In this document: one piece after another, positions 7,317-14,561 of the stretch
Layout: each line of letters begins with the position of its first letter
Position numbering within the stretch: position 1 is the first letter of the stretch
Source of the DNA: Synechococcales cyanobacterium 340R_concoct_173_sub
GTDB taxonomy: Bacteria > Cyanobacteriota > Cyanobacteriia > Leptolyngbyales > Leptolyngbyaceae
Direction: 5' to 3'
NCBI GenBank assembly: GCA_025354065.1
Contig: JANXNM010000418.1
Span: 1 to 19,093, forward strand
Length of the DNA: 19,093 bases
The notes under the pieces: generated by a model
Database searches by the model: none
Told to the model about the DNA's origin: nothing
The model's input: the letters and a program-made list of their open reading frames with translations, nothing else
Made by a program: the position numbers and the translations under genes

Positions 7317-7468
7317 AAAAAATTCATCACGCTGGTTAATTCGGCCCGCTGGTTGTTAATTACCTTAGCATTTTGAGACGACCCACCTGCGGGAAGTTGG
7401 GTATCCTAGAAGGACGAATTAAAAATGAACATGCGAATCTTTCAGGGTTATTGATAGGTATTTAGGCT

Positions 7469-9853
7469 ATGTCGGAAATTTCCCCACTGCTCCAACGCGG
7501 TCTACAGTCCCTTGCACAAGGCGACGACAGCACAGCTTTCCAGCACCTCACTCAAGTCATGGCGGCTTTGGAGCAGGCGGGAATGGCGAATTCCAGTGAC
7601 GGCTGGAAGGCTCAAATGGGTCTCGTGATGCTGCATCAACGGGCGGGAAATTTGACGATCGCCCGAGATCTGGCCCATTCACTCAGCCTCGTTCGCAATT
7701 CTAAGGTGAGTGATTGGGCTAAGGCTCAACTGGTGGCGATGGTTTCCGACCGACCGAAGATCATCAATGGGACTGAGCCAACTCATTGGAACGAGTCTTC
7801 ATCTACAGACAGGGACCAACCCGCGAGCCAAGACACTGGATTTGTGGCGTTTGATGAAAATGCGCCGCGCCCGGAACGCCGTCGTCGCCTGAAATCGGAT
7901 GGTGCGATCGGGGCTTTTGCTGGATCTGAGGATTTTCAGGCAGATTCGGCAAACTTCGCTATCACCGCCGATCACGCAACGAACGTGGTCCCTGATAACG
8001 TGGTCCCTGATATTGTCTTCGATCCGGCGCAACCCTACGATCGTTCGACTCAGTGGAGTCCATTAAAAGAAACTAAAAGTTTCAACTTGCCCCTGATGCA
8101 AGTGCTGACGATCGCGGGGCTGGTCGGTATTCCAGCGGCGTTGATTGGGAGCTTGCAATGGAGTGCGCAGATATTGGGATCGATACGAAATAAGCTGCCG
8201 TTTTTGGGGTGGCAGCAGCCGATGGCAATAGAAATTCCTTGGGTGGAGCTGACATTGCTGGCGATCGGGGCGATTGCTTTGAGTCCTTGGATTATTCGCT
8301 GGCAACTGAATCGATCGGGCAAGGTGAAAAATCTTTCAACGAGTCAGCTTTCGCAATATAGCCCCGAAGCCTATCGAGTGCTTCAGCGCGGATGCAAGGG
8401 TGGAAAAATAACCTTCCCTCACTTAGAAATTATTGAGACTGATTTACCGTTGATACTGAGCTATGGCGTTTTGCCGATGCACCAAACTATTGCGCTGAGT
8501 CGGGCGTTGTTGGAGCGCTTTCAAGAGGGTGAGATTGCGAGTTTGTATGCGATTGAACTCAATAATTTGGCCAATTGGACAACTGCAATTTTGGCTTCGA
8601 CGACGACATTGGCGCTTTTGCCACATACTATTTATTGGGAATGTTCTAAGTTGGGCGATCGCTTTCTAACGTTAGCGCTGGAACCCCAATCATTGTTTCT
8701 GTTGCCTTGGATTTGGAAAATTGCAGGATTGTTTTTCGCAACGATCGCGGCGATTAGTTATGGCGTTTTTGCATTTTTGCGCTGGATGGGATTTGGGTTA
8801 TCCCGATCGCGTTCAGAAGAGAACGATCGGGCGGTTTGTAATTTGACGGGCAATCCGAATGGTCTTGCTAGTAGCTTATTTCAATTGCGATCGTTGACAG
8901 CGGATGCGATTGTTCAGCCCTCTTTGGCGACATTTATATTAGAAGGGTTTGAGAATTTGCTGCCCGTGAGTGTGCCGGACTCCGCCACAGTTCCATTGCG
9001 CTCTGTCGAATCTTGGTGGGCAATTAATCAATCTCAGCCGCCCACAGACACCCGATTGATGAACCTGGGAGCGATCGCGTCTCACTGGAATTTAACACCA
9101 CTTTTTTCTGGGTTGCTTTCTTCTGGGCCGCTTTCTTCTGAGACAAAGAGACTTACAGGATTGCCTAGCCAGTCGGTTCGGACTTGGGCTACTCCTTTAG
9201 TCTGGGCGATAAGTGGCTATGGATTGGCATGGTTAGCATGGGGATTGGGTTGGATATTGTATTGGATTGGGCAGCGACAATTGGCATGGTTGGGCAGTGA
9301 CTATAGTTTGTTTTTAGGGTTGCCGATGATTGGGTTTGGTATGGGTACGTGGATGCGATTTAATCGTTTTTTCCCAGAACTGTCGAGCGCAATGAGTCGC
9401 TGCGATCGTTCTAATTTGAATGCGGCGGGTTCGGAAGCGTTGAATGTTGAGAATGCAACGTTAATTCATTCATTAACTCAAACCAATGCGATACCACTTA
9501 AACCACATATGGTGATGCTCCAAGGCAAGCTTCAAGGTCGATCGGGTGTAAGCAATTGGTTGGGACAGGATTTGTGGCTTGAGGTCGCACCGGGCAATCG
9601 GATTAAATTACATGTTGGGGCGAGTTTAGGACCGATCGGATTAGGGGTGCGGGAGTTTTTTGGGAATCCAACCTTATCCCAGTATGTGGGTCAAGAGGTG
9701 ATGATTTCAGGTTGGCTGCGGCGTGGGGCAACAATTTGGATGGATGTGGAAGCGGCGCGGACAAATGGGGGCGTGCTGTCAGGCGGACATCAAGTTTGGT
9801 CGATTTTGATTGGGGGATTGTTTGTCGGAATTGGTCTTTTTGTCTTGTTGTAA
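7469..9853 (+). CDS. M48/HtpX-like membrane protein with degenerate peptidase motif
   Basis: A 794-residue protein with three parts. Residues 1-90 look helical and TPR-like. A polar, low-complexity linker (about 95-205) includes a duplicated NVVPD. A multi-pass membrane region follows, beginning near 208-230 and 258-278 and continuing at intervals to about 640. The cytoplasmic M48-like segment (about 298-370) reads SPEAYRVLQ...DLPLILSYGVLP...GEIASLYAIELNNLANW, the layout of HtpX-like peptidases. Where active members have HExxH, this protein has AIELNNLANW (361-370), with both zinc-binding histidines absent. The C-terminus (about 685-770) has a beta-rich, OB-like region (LQGKLQGRSGVSNWLGQDLWLEV, GWLRRGATIWMDVEA), then a final membrane helix. 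Cyanobacteria commonly carry such non-catalytic relatives of HtpX; the role is unknown, possibly membrane-protein quality control as a scaffold. Confidence 0.7.
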   Translation: MSEISPLLQRGLQSLAQGDDSTAFQHLTQVMAALEQAGMANSSDGWKAQMGLVMLHQRAGNLTIARDLAHSLSLVRNSKVSDWAKAQLVAMVSDRPKIINGTEPTHWNESSSTDRDQPASQDTGFVAFDENAPRPERRRRLKSDGAIGAFAGSEDFQADSANFAITADHATNVVPDNVVPDIVFDPAQPYDRSTQWSPLKETKSFNLPLMQVLTIAGLVGIPAALIGSLQWSAQILGSIRNKLPFLGWQQPMAIEIPWVELTLLAIGAIALSPWIIRWQLNRSGKVKNLSTSQLSQYSPEAYRVLQRGCKGGKITFPHLEIIETDLPLILSYGVLPMHQTIALSRALLERFQEGEIASLYAIELNNLANWTTAILASTTTLALLPHTIYWECSKLGDRFLTLALEPQSLFLLPWIWKIAGLFFATIAAISYGVFAFLRWMGFGLSRSRSEENDRAVCNLTGNPNGLASSLFQLRSLTADAIVQPSLATFILEGFENLLPVSVPDSATVPLRSVESWWAINQSQPPTDTRLMNLGAIASHWNLTPLFSGLLSSGPLSSETKRLTGLPSQSVRTWATPLVWAISGYGLAWLAWGLGWILYWIGQRQLAWLGSDYSLFLGLPMIGFGMGTWMRFNRFFPELSSAMSRCDRSNLNAAGSEALNVENATLIHSLTQTNAIPLKPHMVMLQGKLQGRSGVSNWLGQDLWLEVAPGNRIKLHVGASLGPIGLGVREFFGNPTLSQYVGQEVMISGWLRRGATIWMDVEAARTNGGVLSGGHQVWSILIGGLFVGIGLFVLL
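7982..8011 (+). repeat. Perfect 15-bp tandem duplication within a coding linker
   Basis: AACGTGGTCCCTGAT occurs twice back to back (7982-7996, 7997-8011), encoding NVVPD twice in the polar linker of the M48-like protein. Being a multiple of three it keeps the frame; perfect identity suggests a recent slippage event. Confidence 0.85.
9096..9140 (+). repeat. Degenerate 15-bp tandem repeat in a coding region
   Basis: GGTTGCTTTCTTCTG (9111-9125) and GGCCGCTTTCTTCTG (9126-9140) are adjacent near-copies, with a weaker copy just before (9096-9110, ending CTTTTTTCTG). The encoded peptide is a Leu/Ser/Gly-rich repeat (SGLLSSGPLSS) in the M48-like protein. Confidence 0.6.
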
Positions 9854-9879
9854 TGAATGTTATTTGATGAATGTTATTT
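9853..9879 (+). repeat. 13-bp direct repeat at the end of the M48-like gene
   Basis: ATGAATGTTATTT at 9853-9865 and again at 9867-9879, one base apart. It creates ATG codons in frame with the following permease that are unlikely to be its true start. Confidence 0.7.
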
Positions 9880-9940
9880 TTTGCAATTTGCGTCAAGATA
9901 TAGAGAGCGTCTTTATATCAATTATTTGATTCTCAATCCT

Positions 9941-10822
9941 ATGGATTTCACTGCGGCATTGCCTGTTTTTCTGATTACGCTACGTGAAGGGGTTGAAGCT
10001 GCGCTGGTAGTAGGTATTGTTTTAGCTTGCCTTGGTAAAGCAAATGCAAGTCATTTGAATGGTGCTGTTTATCAAGGGGTATTTGCGGGCCTTGGGGTTA
10101 GTTTGCTTTTGGGAATTGGCGTTAATTTTGGGCTTCAACAATTGGGGTTGTCGAGTTGGATCTATGGTCCGGCGCTGAAACAAGCATTACAGGGCGGAAT
10201 TGCGATCGTGGCGATCGGTCTTTTGAGTTGGATGTTGATTTGGATGACGCAACAGGCCAAGGGGCTTAAGGCTGGCGTAGAGCAATCGGTGCAAGTGGCA
10301 CTGGCGGAGAATACATCGTGGGGCGTGTTTGGGTTGGTATTTGTTGCGGTGTTGCGGGAAGGAGTTGAAACGGTTTTATTTTTGGGGACGCAAATCAATC
10401 AAGGTTGGGTTCCGGCACTGGGGGCGATCGCGGGGTTGGCGGGGGCGACGGCGATCGGGCTGTTGATTTTTAAAGGCGGGCGACGAATTAATCTAGGGTT
10501 GTTTTTTCAAATTATGGGGACGATTTTGCTTTTGATTGTGGCGGGATTGGTCGTGACAGCATTTAGAAAAGCTGAGATGAGTGTGGGATTACTCAACCAG
10601 ATTGATCCGCAATGGCATCGTTTTTGTTGGGGTGAGAATGGGTCTTGTTTGCTGGGTCCAATGGTATGGGATTTGAGCGATCGGCTTCCGGATAAGCAAT
10701 TTCCGGGCTTGGTTTTGAAAGCGTTATTTGGCTATACTCAGAACTTGTATTTATTGCAGGCGATCGGGTATGTCGGGTTTGTGTCGATCGTTGGAACGCG
10801 GTATTGGAAGAGTTTACGTTAG
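9941..10822 (+). CDS. FTR1 family high-affinity iron permease
   Basis: A 293-residue multi-pass membrane protein. Its two diagnostic RExxE-type motifs are REGVE at 15-19, inside the first membrane helix, and REGVE at 139-143 in a central helix. These acidic motifs are the iron-handling residues of FTR1/EfeU permeases, which move ferric or oxidised iron across the cytoplasmic membrane. About seven hydrophobic helices are visible. ATG 9941 is chosen because it places the first REGVE at residue 15; an open frame back to 9857 adds 28 polar residues without family resemblance. No EfeO/EfeB or multicopper oxidase partner is adjacent, so the donor system is not evident here. It follows the M48-like gene by 87 bases and may share a transcript with it. 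Confidence 0.88.
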   Translation: MDFTAALPVFLITLREGVEAALVVGIVLACLGKANASHLNGAVYQGVFAGLGVSLLLGIGVNFGLQQLGLSSWIYGPALKQALQGGIAIVAIGLLSWMLIWMTQQAKGLKAGVEQSVQVALAENTSWGVFGLVFVAVLREGVETVLFLGTQINQGWVPALGAIAGLAGATAIGLLIFKGGRRINLGLFFQIMGTILLLIVAGLVVTAFRKAEMSVGLLNQIDPQWHRFCWGENGSCLLGPMVWDLSDRLPDKQFPGLVLKALFGYTQNLYLLQAIGYVGFVSIVGTRYWKSLR

Positions 10823-10886
10823 TATTATTTGAATAAACATTCTGTTACAATTTCTAAATCTGTAATAGTTTTGATTGGGTGAATTC

Positions 10887-11798
10887 ATGATTGCTACAAC
10901 ACCTCATCCGATCGCCCATCAATTTTGGACATGGCAACCAAACAAGGATAGTCGAGAATTTACGATCGCATATCAGAAACAAGGCGACCACGGAATTCCA
11001 GTCATTTTGATTCACGGGTTTGGCGCAGGCACCTTCCACTGGCGAAAGAACTTACCCGACCTCGCCGCCCATGCTCAAGTTTACGCAATAGATCTCCTTG
11101 GATTTGGTAAATCTGACAAACCCACGCCGACTATCGAAGTCAACTACACGTTTGAAACTTGGGGACAACAAATCCTAGATTTTTGTCGGGACATTATCGG
11201 CGGACCTGCATTACTCATTGGCAATTCCATCGGCTGTATTGCGGCGATGCAGGCGGCAGTAGATGGGCCGGAATGGGTCAAAGGCGTGGCTTTACTGAAT
11301 TGTTCATTGCGACTATTACACGATCGCAAACGCGCCACTCAACCGTTTTATAAACAATTTGCACCACTATTACAAAATGTACTGCAATACAAACCGATCG
11401 GCAATTGGTTTTTTAGTCAAATTGCTCAACCTAAGACCGTGAAAAAAGTATTGTTACAAGCGTATAAACGATCGGAAGCCGTCACCGATGAATTAGTGAA
11501 TTATTTGCTTGAACCTGCTCAAGATCCAAAAGCAGCCGATGTCTTTTTGGCCTTCACCGCCTACTCACAAGGTCCATTGCCGGAAGACTTATTCCCACAA
11601 TTGCAATGCCCTGCGATCGTACTTTGGGGGACCGAAGATCCTTGGGAACCGATCGAGCTTGGTCGTGAATTTGCCCATTATCCGATGGTGACAGCGTTTA
11701 TTGAATTACCAGGACTTGGGCATTGTCCACAAGACGAAGCTCCAGAAATTGTAAACCCAATTTTGAATGATTGGATACGATCGCTGGAGCTTGTTTAA
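10887..11798 (+). CDS. Alpha/beta fold hydrolase
   Basis: A 303-residue enzyme with a complete catalytic triad: oxyanion-side HGFGAGTFHW (43-52), nucleophile Ser114 in GNSIG, Asp251 in LWGTEDPW and His279 in GLGHCPQDE. The HGFGAG..HWR and GNS.G patterns are close to the plant and cyanobacterial pheophytinase/chlorophyll-dephytylase-like hydrolases, so a chlorophyll-related or other ester substrate is possible but unproven. ATG 10887 is preferred to an in-frame TTG four codons upstream. The coding strand here is C/A-rich, unlike the G/T-rich permease gene before it. It converges with the metallopeptidase gene across 17 bases. Confidence 0.8.
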   Translation: MIATTPHPIAHQFWTWQPNKDSREFTIAYQKQGDHGIPVILIHGFGAGTFHWRKNLPDLAAHAQVYAIDLLGFGKSDKPTPTIEVNYTFETWGQQILDFCRDIIGGPALLIGNSIGCIAAMQAAVDGPEWVKGVALLNCSLRLLHDRKRATQPFYKQFAPLLQNVLQYKPIGNWFFSQIAQPKTVKKVLLQAYKRSEAVTDELVNYLLEPAQDPKAADVFLAFTAYSQGPLPEDLFPQLQCPAIVLWGTEDPWEPIELGREFAHYPMVTAFIELPGLGHCPQDEAPEIVNPILNDWIRSLELV

Positions 11799-11815
11799 AA
11801 TGAATTGAGACTTAA

Positions 11816-12526
11816 TTACCGACGATCGTTACTGAAGAAAATCATAATCACATATTGCATCACTTGTAATAGTGAATACAATGCCGTTGCAACATAGGTA
11901 AAGGCTGCGGCATTTAACACCTTCCGCGCACCTTGGTTTTCTTTACCTTGAAGAATACCAAATTCATCCATCATTTTTAATGCCCGCGCTGAAGCATCAA
12001 ATTCCACGGGAAGCGTAACTAAATGAAACACCAAACTGGAGGCAAACAGCAACAATCCAATATAAATAAACAACATACTCAGGCTGCCTAACCCGCCCAG
12101 CATCATACCGCCAAAGATCAACATCGGACCAAACTGAGCGCCAATATTGACCGCCGGAACCAAAGACGATCGCAGATTCATCGCCTGATACCCTTCCACA
12201 TCCTGCAAAACATGCCCGCACTCATGGGCTGCCACCGCTGCCGCCGCCAAAGATCTAGATCCATAGACAACCTCCGAAAGCCGGACAGCCTTTGCACCCG
12301 GATCATAGTGATCGCTCAGGACCCCGGCAACAGGTTCAACCGTGACATGATTAACCCCCATACGTTTTAGAATACTTTCCGCAACTTCCGCCCCCGTCAT
12401 TCCCATACTAGATTCGATTTGGGAATACTTATCATAGGTACCCTGAACCCGCTGCTGTGCCCACCATACGAGCGCCATGCCAGGAAGAAGCATTAACATC
12501 GAAGGATGGAACATAGGAAAAAACAT
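11816..12526 (-). CDS. YugP-type zinc metallopeptidase (Zn_peptidase_2 family)
   Basis: A 236-residue membrane metallopeptidase. An N-terminal hydrophobic helix (about 8-24) precedes the cytosolic part. HECGH at 101-105 supplies two zinc ligands and the catalytic Glu, and LPVEFDASARAL near 190 holds the likely third ligand. Hydrophobic helices follow HECGH (about 133-170), and another lies at the C-terminus (VATALYSLLQVMQYVIMIFF). Length and motif order fit the YugP family (PF04298), thought to act in membrane-protein turnover; substrates are not established. A monocistronic unit appears likely, since both neighbours either converge or are separated by a hairpin. Confidence 0.88.
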   Translation of the reverse strand: MFFPMFHPSMLMLLPGMALVWWAQQRVQGTYDKYSQIESSMGMTGAEVAESILKRMGVNHVTVEPVAGVLSDHYDPGAKAVRLSEVVYGSRSLAAAAVAAHECGHVLQDVEGYQAMNLRSSLVPAVNIGAQFGPMLIFGGMMLGGLGSLSMLFIYIGLLLFASSLVFHLVTLPVEFDASARALKMMDEFGILQGKENQGARKVLNAAAFTYVATALYSLLQVMQYVIMIFFSNDRR

Positions 12527-12603
12527 GACTTAACCCGATAACTAAACAATTCTGTTACTTATATTAACATCAGTCTTTCCTATGAGATATATCGGCTACC
12601 CCT

Positions 12604-12638
12604 CTAAGGTTGGGCGGATATATGAACGCCTAACTTAG
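12604..12638. terminator. Hairpin at the end of the SGNH hydrolase gene
   Basis: CTAAG-gttg-GGCG, a 10-base loop, CGCC-taa-CTTAG: two paired blocks (5 and 4 bp) separated by an internal loop, overlapping the hydrolase stop codon (12635-12637). There is no T-run, so it would be an atypical terminator; it may separate the hydrolase from the metallopeptidase promoter region. Confidence 0.35.
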
Positions 12639-13435
12639 GGCAACATCCGCTTCAGAAACGATCGGTAAATGGTTTTGCCTGTTTCATTTAAATGCACTCC
12701 ATCAAACGTTACATCCGATCTAAGGCTATTATTTTCATAGAGTACTTCTAATCCCTGAAATGCTGTGGGAATACCTTCTTCGGTCGAAACTCGATCAATC
12801 AGACGATTAATTTCATCCACTCGGGATAACGGACCCGCCACCATCGGATTTAAACTCGCTTCTAAAGTAGAGTAAAAAGCTGGGATGAGGATAATTTGTT
12901 GCGATCCTAAAGATTTGACTAAGCGCAATGATTCTCGTAGATTCTCCACAAATTCTGCATCTTCAATAGTGTACATTGCATCATTAGTACCGATCGCTAT
13001 GATTGAATACTGACATCCGACTTGGGCAGATTTGAGTGTTCTCAACTGCGTTATTAACGACACTGTACTGAGGCCGCCTGTACCAAAATTAACGTTACTT
13101 TGGCCGAGTGTCTGCCCTAGTCCCGATGAAATGGAATCGCCAAAGAGGCAAACTGAGTAATTCTGATTTCGGTTTTGTTCCGCTTGCAAACTAATCTGGG
13201 CGTTCCACCAGGGCAAAGTCGATAGGTTGTCAGGATGAGAGTCCTGTAATGCATAGAGCGGGGCAGAAACCAAAAGGGATAAGCCGAGGACGCAAACTAA
13301 GGTTTTTTTCCAGGAAAATTTGAAAAAAGATGACTTTGTTGGAAGTTTTTTGGAGTCGTCAGGAGGTAAAGTTGAAGTCTTAGGCTGCATGGGTTTTGAT
13401 TGTCCAAGTGTAGATAGAGAAACAGTATGAGACAT
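12635..13435 (-). CDS. Membrane-anchored SGNH/GDSL hydrolase
   Basis: A 266-residue protein with ATG at 13435; an open frame to a TTG at 13474 adds 13 residues of no clear value. A basic, polar N-terminus precedes one hydrophobic helix (about 43-62), consistent with an N-in anchor or uncleaved signal placing the enzyme in the periplasm. SGNH blocks are visible: FGDSISSG with catalytic Ser101 (block I), GTGG (block II Gly), IGTNDAM (block III Asn) and DGVHLNETG (block V Asp/His). This family deacylates or deacetylates lipids, polysaccharides or peptidoglycan. It is divergent from the anchored esterase gene, start codons 109 bases apart, so the two may share a regulatory region and an envelope role. 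Confidence 0.85.
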   Translation of the reverse strand: MSHTVSLSTLGQSKPMQPKTSTLPPDDSKKLPTKSSFFKFSWKKTLVCVLGLSLLVSAPLYALQDSHPDNLSTLPWWNAQISLQAEQNRNQNYSVCLFGDSISSGLGQTLGQSNVNFGTGGLSTVSLITQLRTLKSAQVGCQYSIIAIGTNDAMYTIEDAEFVENLRESLRLVKSLGSQQIILIPAFYSTLEASLNPMVAGPLSRVDEINRLIDRVSTEEGIPTAFQGLEVLYENNSLRSDVTFDGVHLNETGKTIYRSFLKRMLP

Positions 13436-13544
13436 CGATCGATATCTATGGCCTCCTCTGTTGATCAAATTCAAGCGATCGAATTTAGGCTAACTCGACT
13501 ATCTCATGAGTCTTCCAGGTTTCGGTTCTTAATCTTTAAATTTT

Positions 13545-14561
13545 ATGTCTAAATTAACTCCTACAAAGTTCCTGAGTTCTCGTCTGTTCAATCGATCGTC
13601 AAAACAGTCCATGGGCAAAAAGCCTCGATCGAAATCCCATAATAAGCGCAAATTTTTTCTAATAGTGGGCCTTTCCGCTCTAATGCTGATTGGTTCTGCT
13701 ACGTACTGGTATGTTTTCGTGGCTGGAGTCCCACAACTTGATGCGCCCGAGGTGGAGGTGGTCAAGGATTTAGCATTTGAGACCCGTACCTTCAACAGTC
13801 AGGCTATGGGCGGTGAACGACGCTATGGACTAGTTCTGCCTCCTGGTTATAACCCGAGCGCAAAGACCCACTATCCCGTCATTGTCTTGCTCCATGGTGG
13901 TCATGGGGATGAGCGCGACTACCAAAAACGAGCAGCTTTGACCATGGTTCTCGATCGTCTTTACCGCGAAAAGAAGTTGCCTCCCTCTATTGTTGTGACC
14001 CCAGACGGAAATGATGCTCGGGGCAGTAGTCCATTTTGGGATCCCCAATACTACGACGGCCCTAACGGCAAAGTTGCTTCCCTAATTTCAGATGATCTTG
14101 TTAATGAAATTAAATCAAACTATAAAGTGCTGGGTCATCCGCACTATTGGGCAATAGGTGGGCTATCCTCTGGGGGCTGGGGGGCTATCAATATTGGGAT
14201 GCGTAGGCTAGATCGATTCAATGTATTCTTTAGTCATACGGGTTATTTTAAAGACCCAAATGGAACTGCTCAGAATCCCATAACAGCGGTCGATCGGATT
14301 AAACCTCATTTACGATCGCGTATTCATGTTTATCTGGATGCTGGGGAGAACGATCATACGTATTTGCAGGCGACAAGAGAATTCTATGAGAAATTACGCA
14401 CTCTGGGCATCTCGTCAGAATTTCATGTGTTTCCGGGTGGACATGGCATCGTGGGTGCAGATTCAGGCTGGAATTATTGGAATAAGCATTTACACGATTC
14501 TTTAGCGTATGTTGGCGAACGATTTCGAGATCCAAATCGGACATTTTTAGTGAACCCATGA
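13545..14561 (+). CDS. Membrane-anchored esterase-D-like alpha/beta hydrolase
   Basis: A 338-residue protein with a very basic N-terminus (KKPRSKSHNKRK) and one hydrophobic helix at about 36-58, so the catalytic part is probably periplasmic. The domain is the putative esterase fold (PF00756 type): VIVLLHGGHGDERDY at about 112-126, nucleophile Ser208 in GLSSGGWG, acidic residues in YLDAGENDHTY (Asp266 or Asp270) and His300 in FPGGHG. Its TGA overlaps the ATG of the MprF-like gene (ATGA at 14558-14561), implying translational coupling. That pairing suggests it hydrolyses an aminoacylated lipid made by its partner, as AcvB and AhyD do beside MprF homologues; this role is inference from context, not motif. 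An alternative start at Met23 keeps the anchor. Confidence 0.8.
   Translation: MSKLTPTKFLSSRLFNRSSKQSMGKKPRSKSHNKRKFFLIVGLSALMLIGSATYWYVFVAGVPQLDAPEVEVVKDLAFETRTFNSQAMGGERRYGLVLPPGYNPSAKTHYPVIVLLHGGHGDERDYQKRAALTMVLDRLYREKKLPPSIVVTPDGNDARGSSPFWDPQYYDGPNGKVASLISDDLVNEIKSNYKVLGHPHYWAIGGLSSGGWGAINIGMRRLDRFNVFFSHTGYFKDPNGTAQNPITAVDRIKPHLRSRIHVYLDAGENDHTYLQATREFYEKLRTLGISSEFHVFPGGHGIVGADSGWNYWNKHLHDSLAYVGERFRDPNRTFLVNP

Noticed and set aside
9857..9940. Longer FTR1 start at 9857
   Set aside because: The extra 28 residues are polar and lie over a duplicated 13-bp sequence; the family normally begins shortly before the first REGVE.
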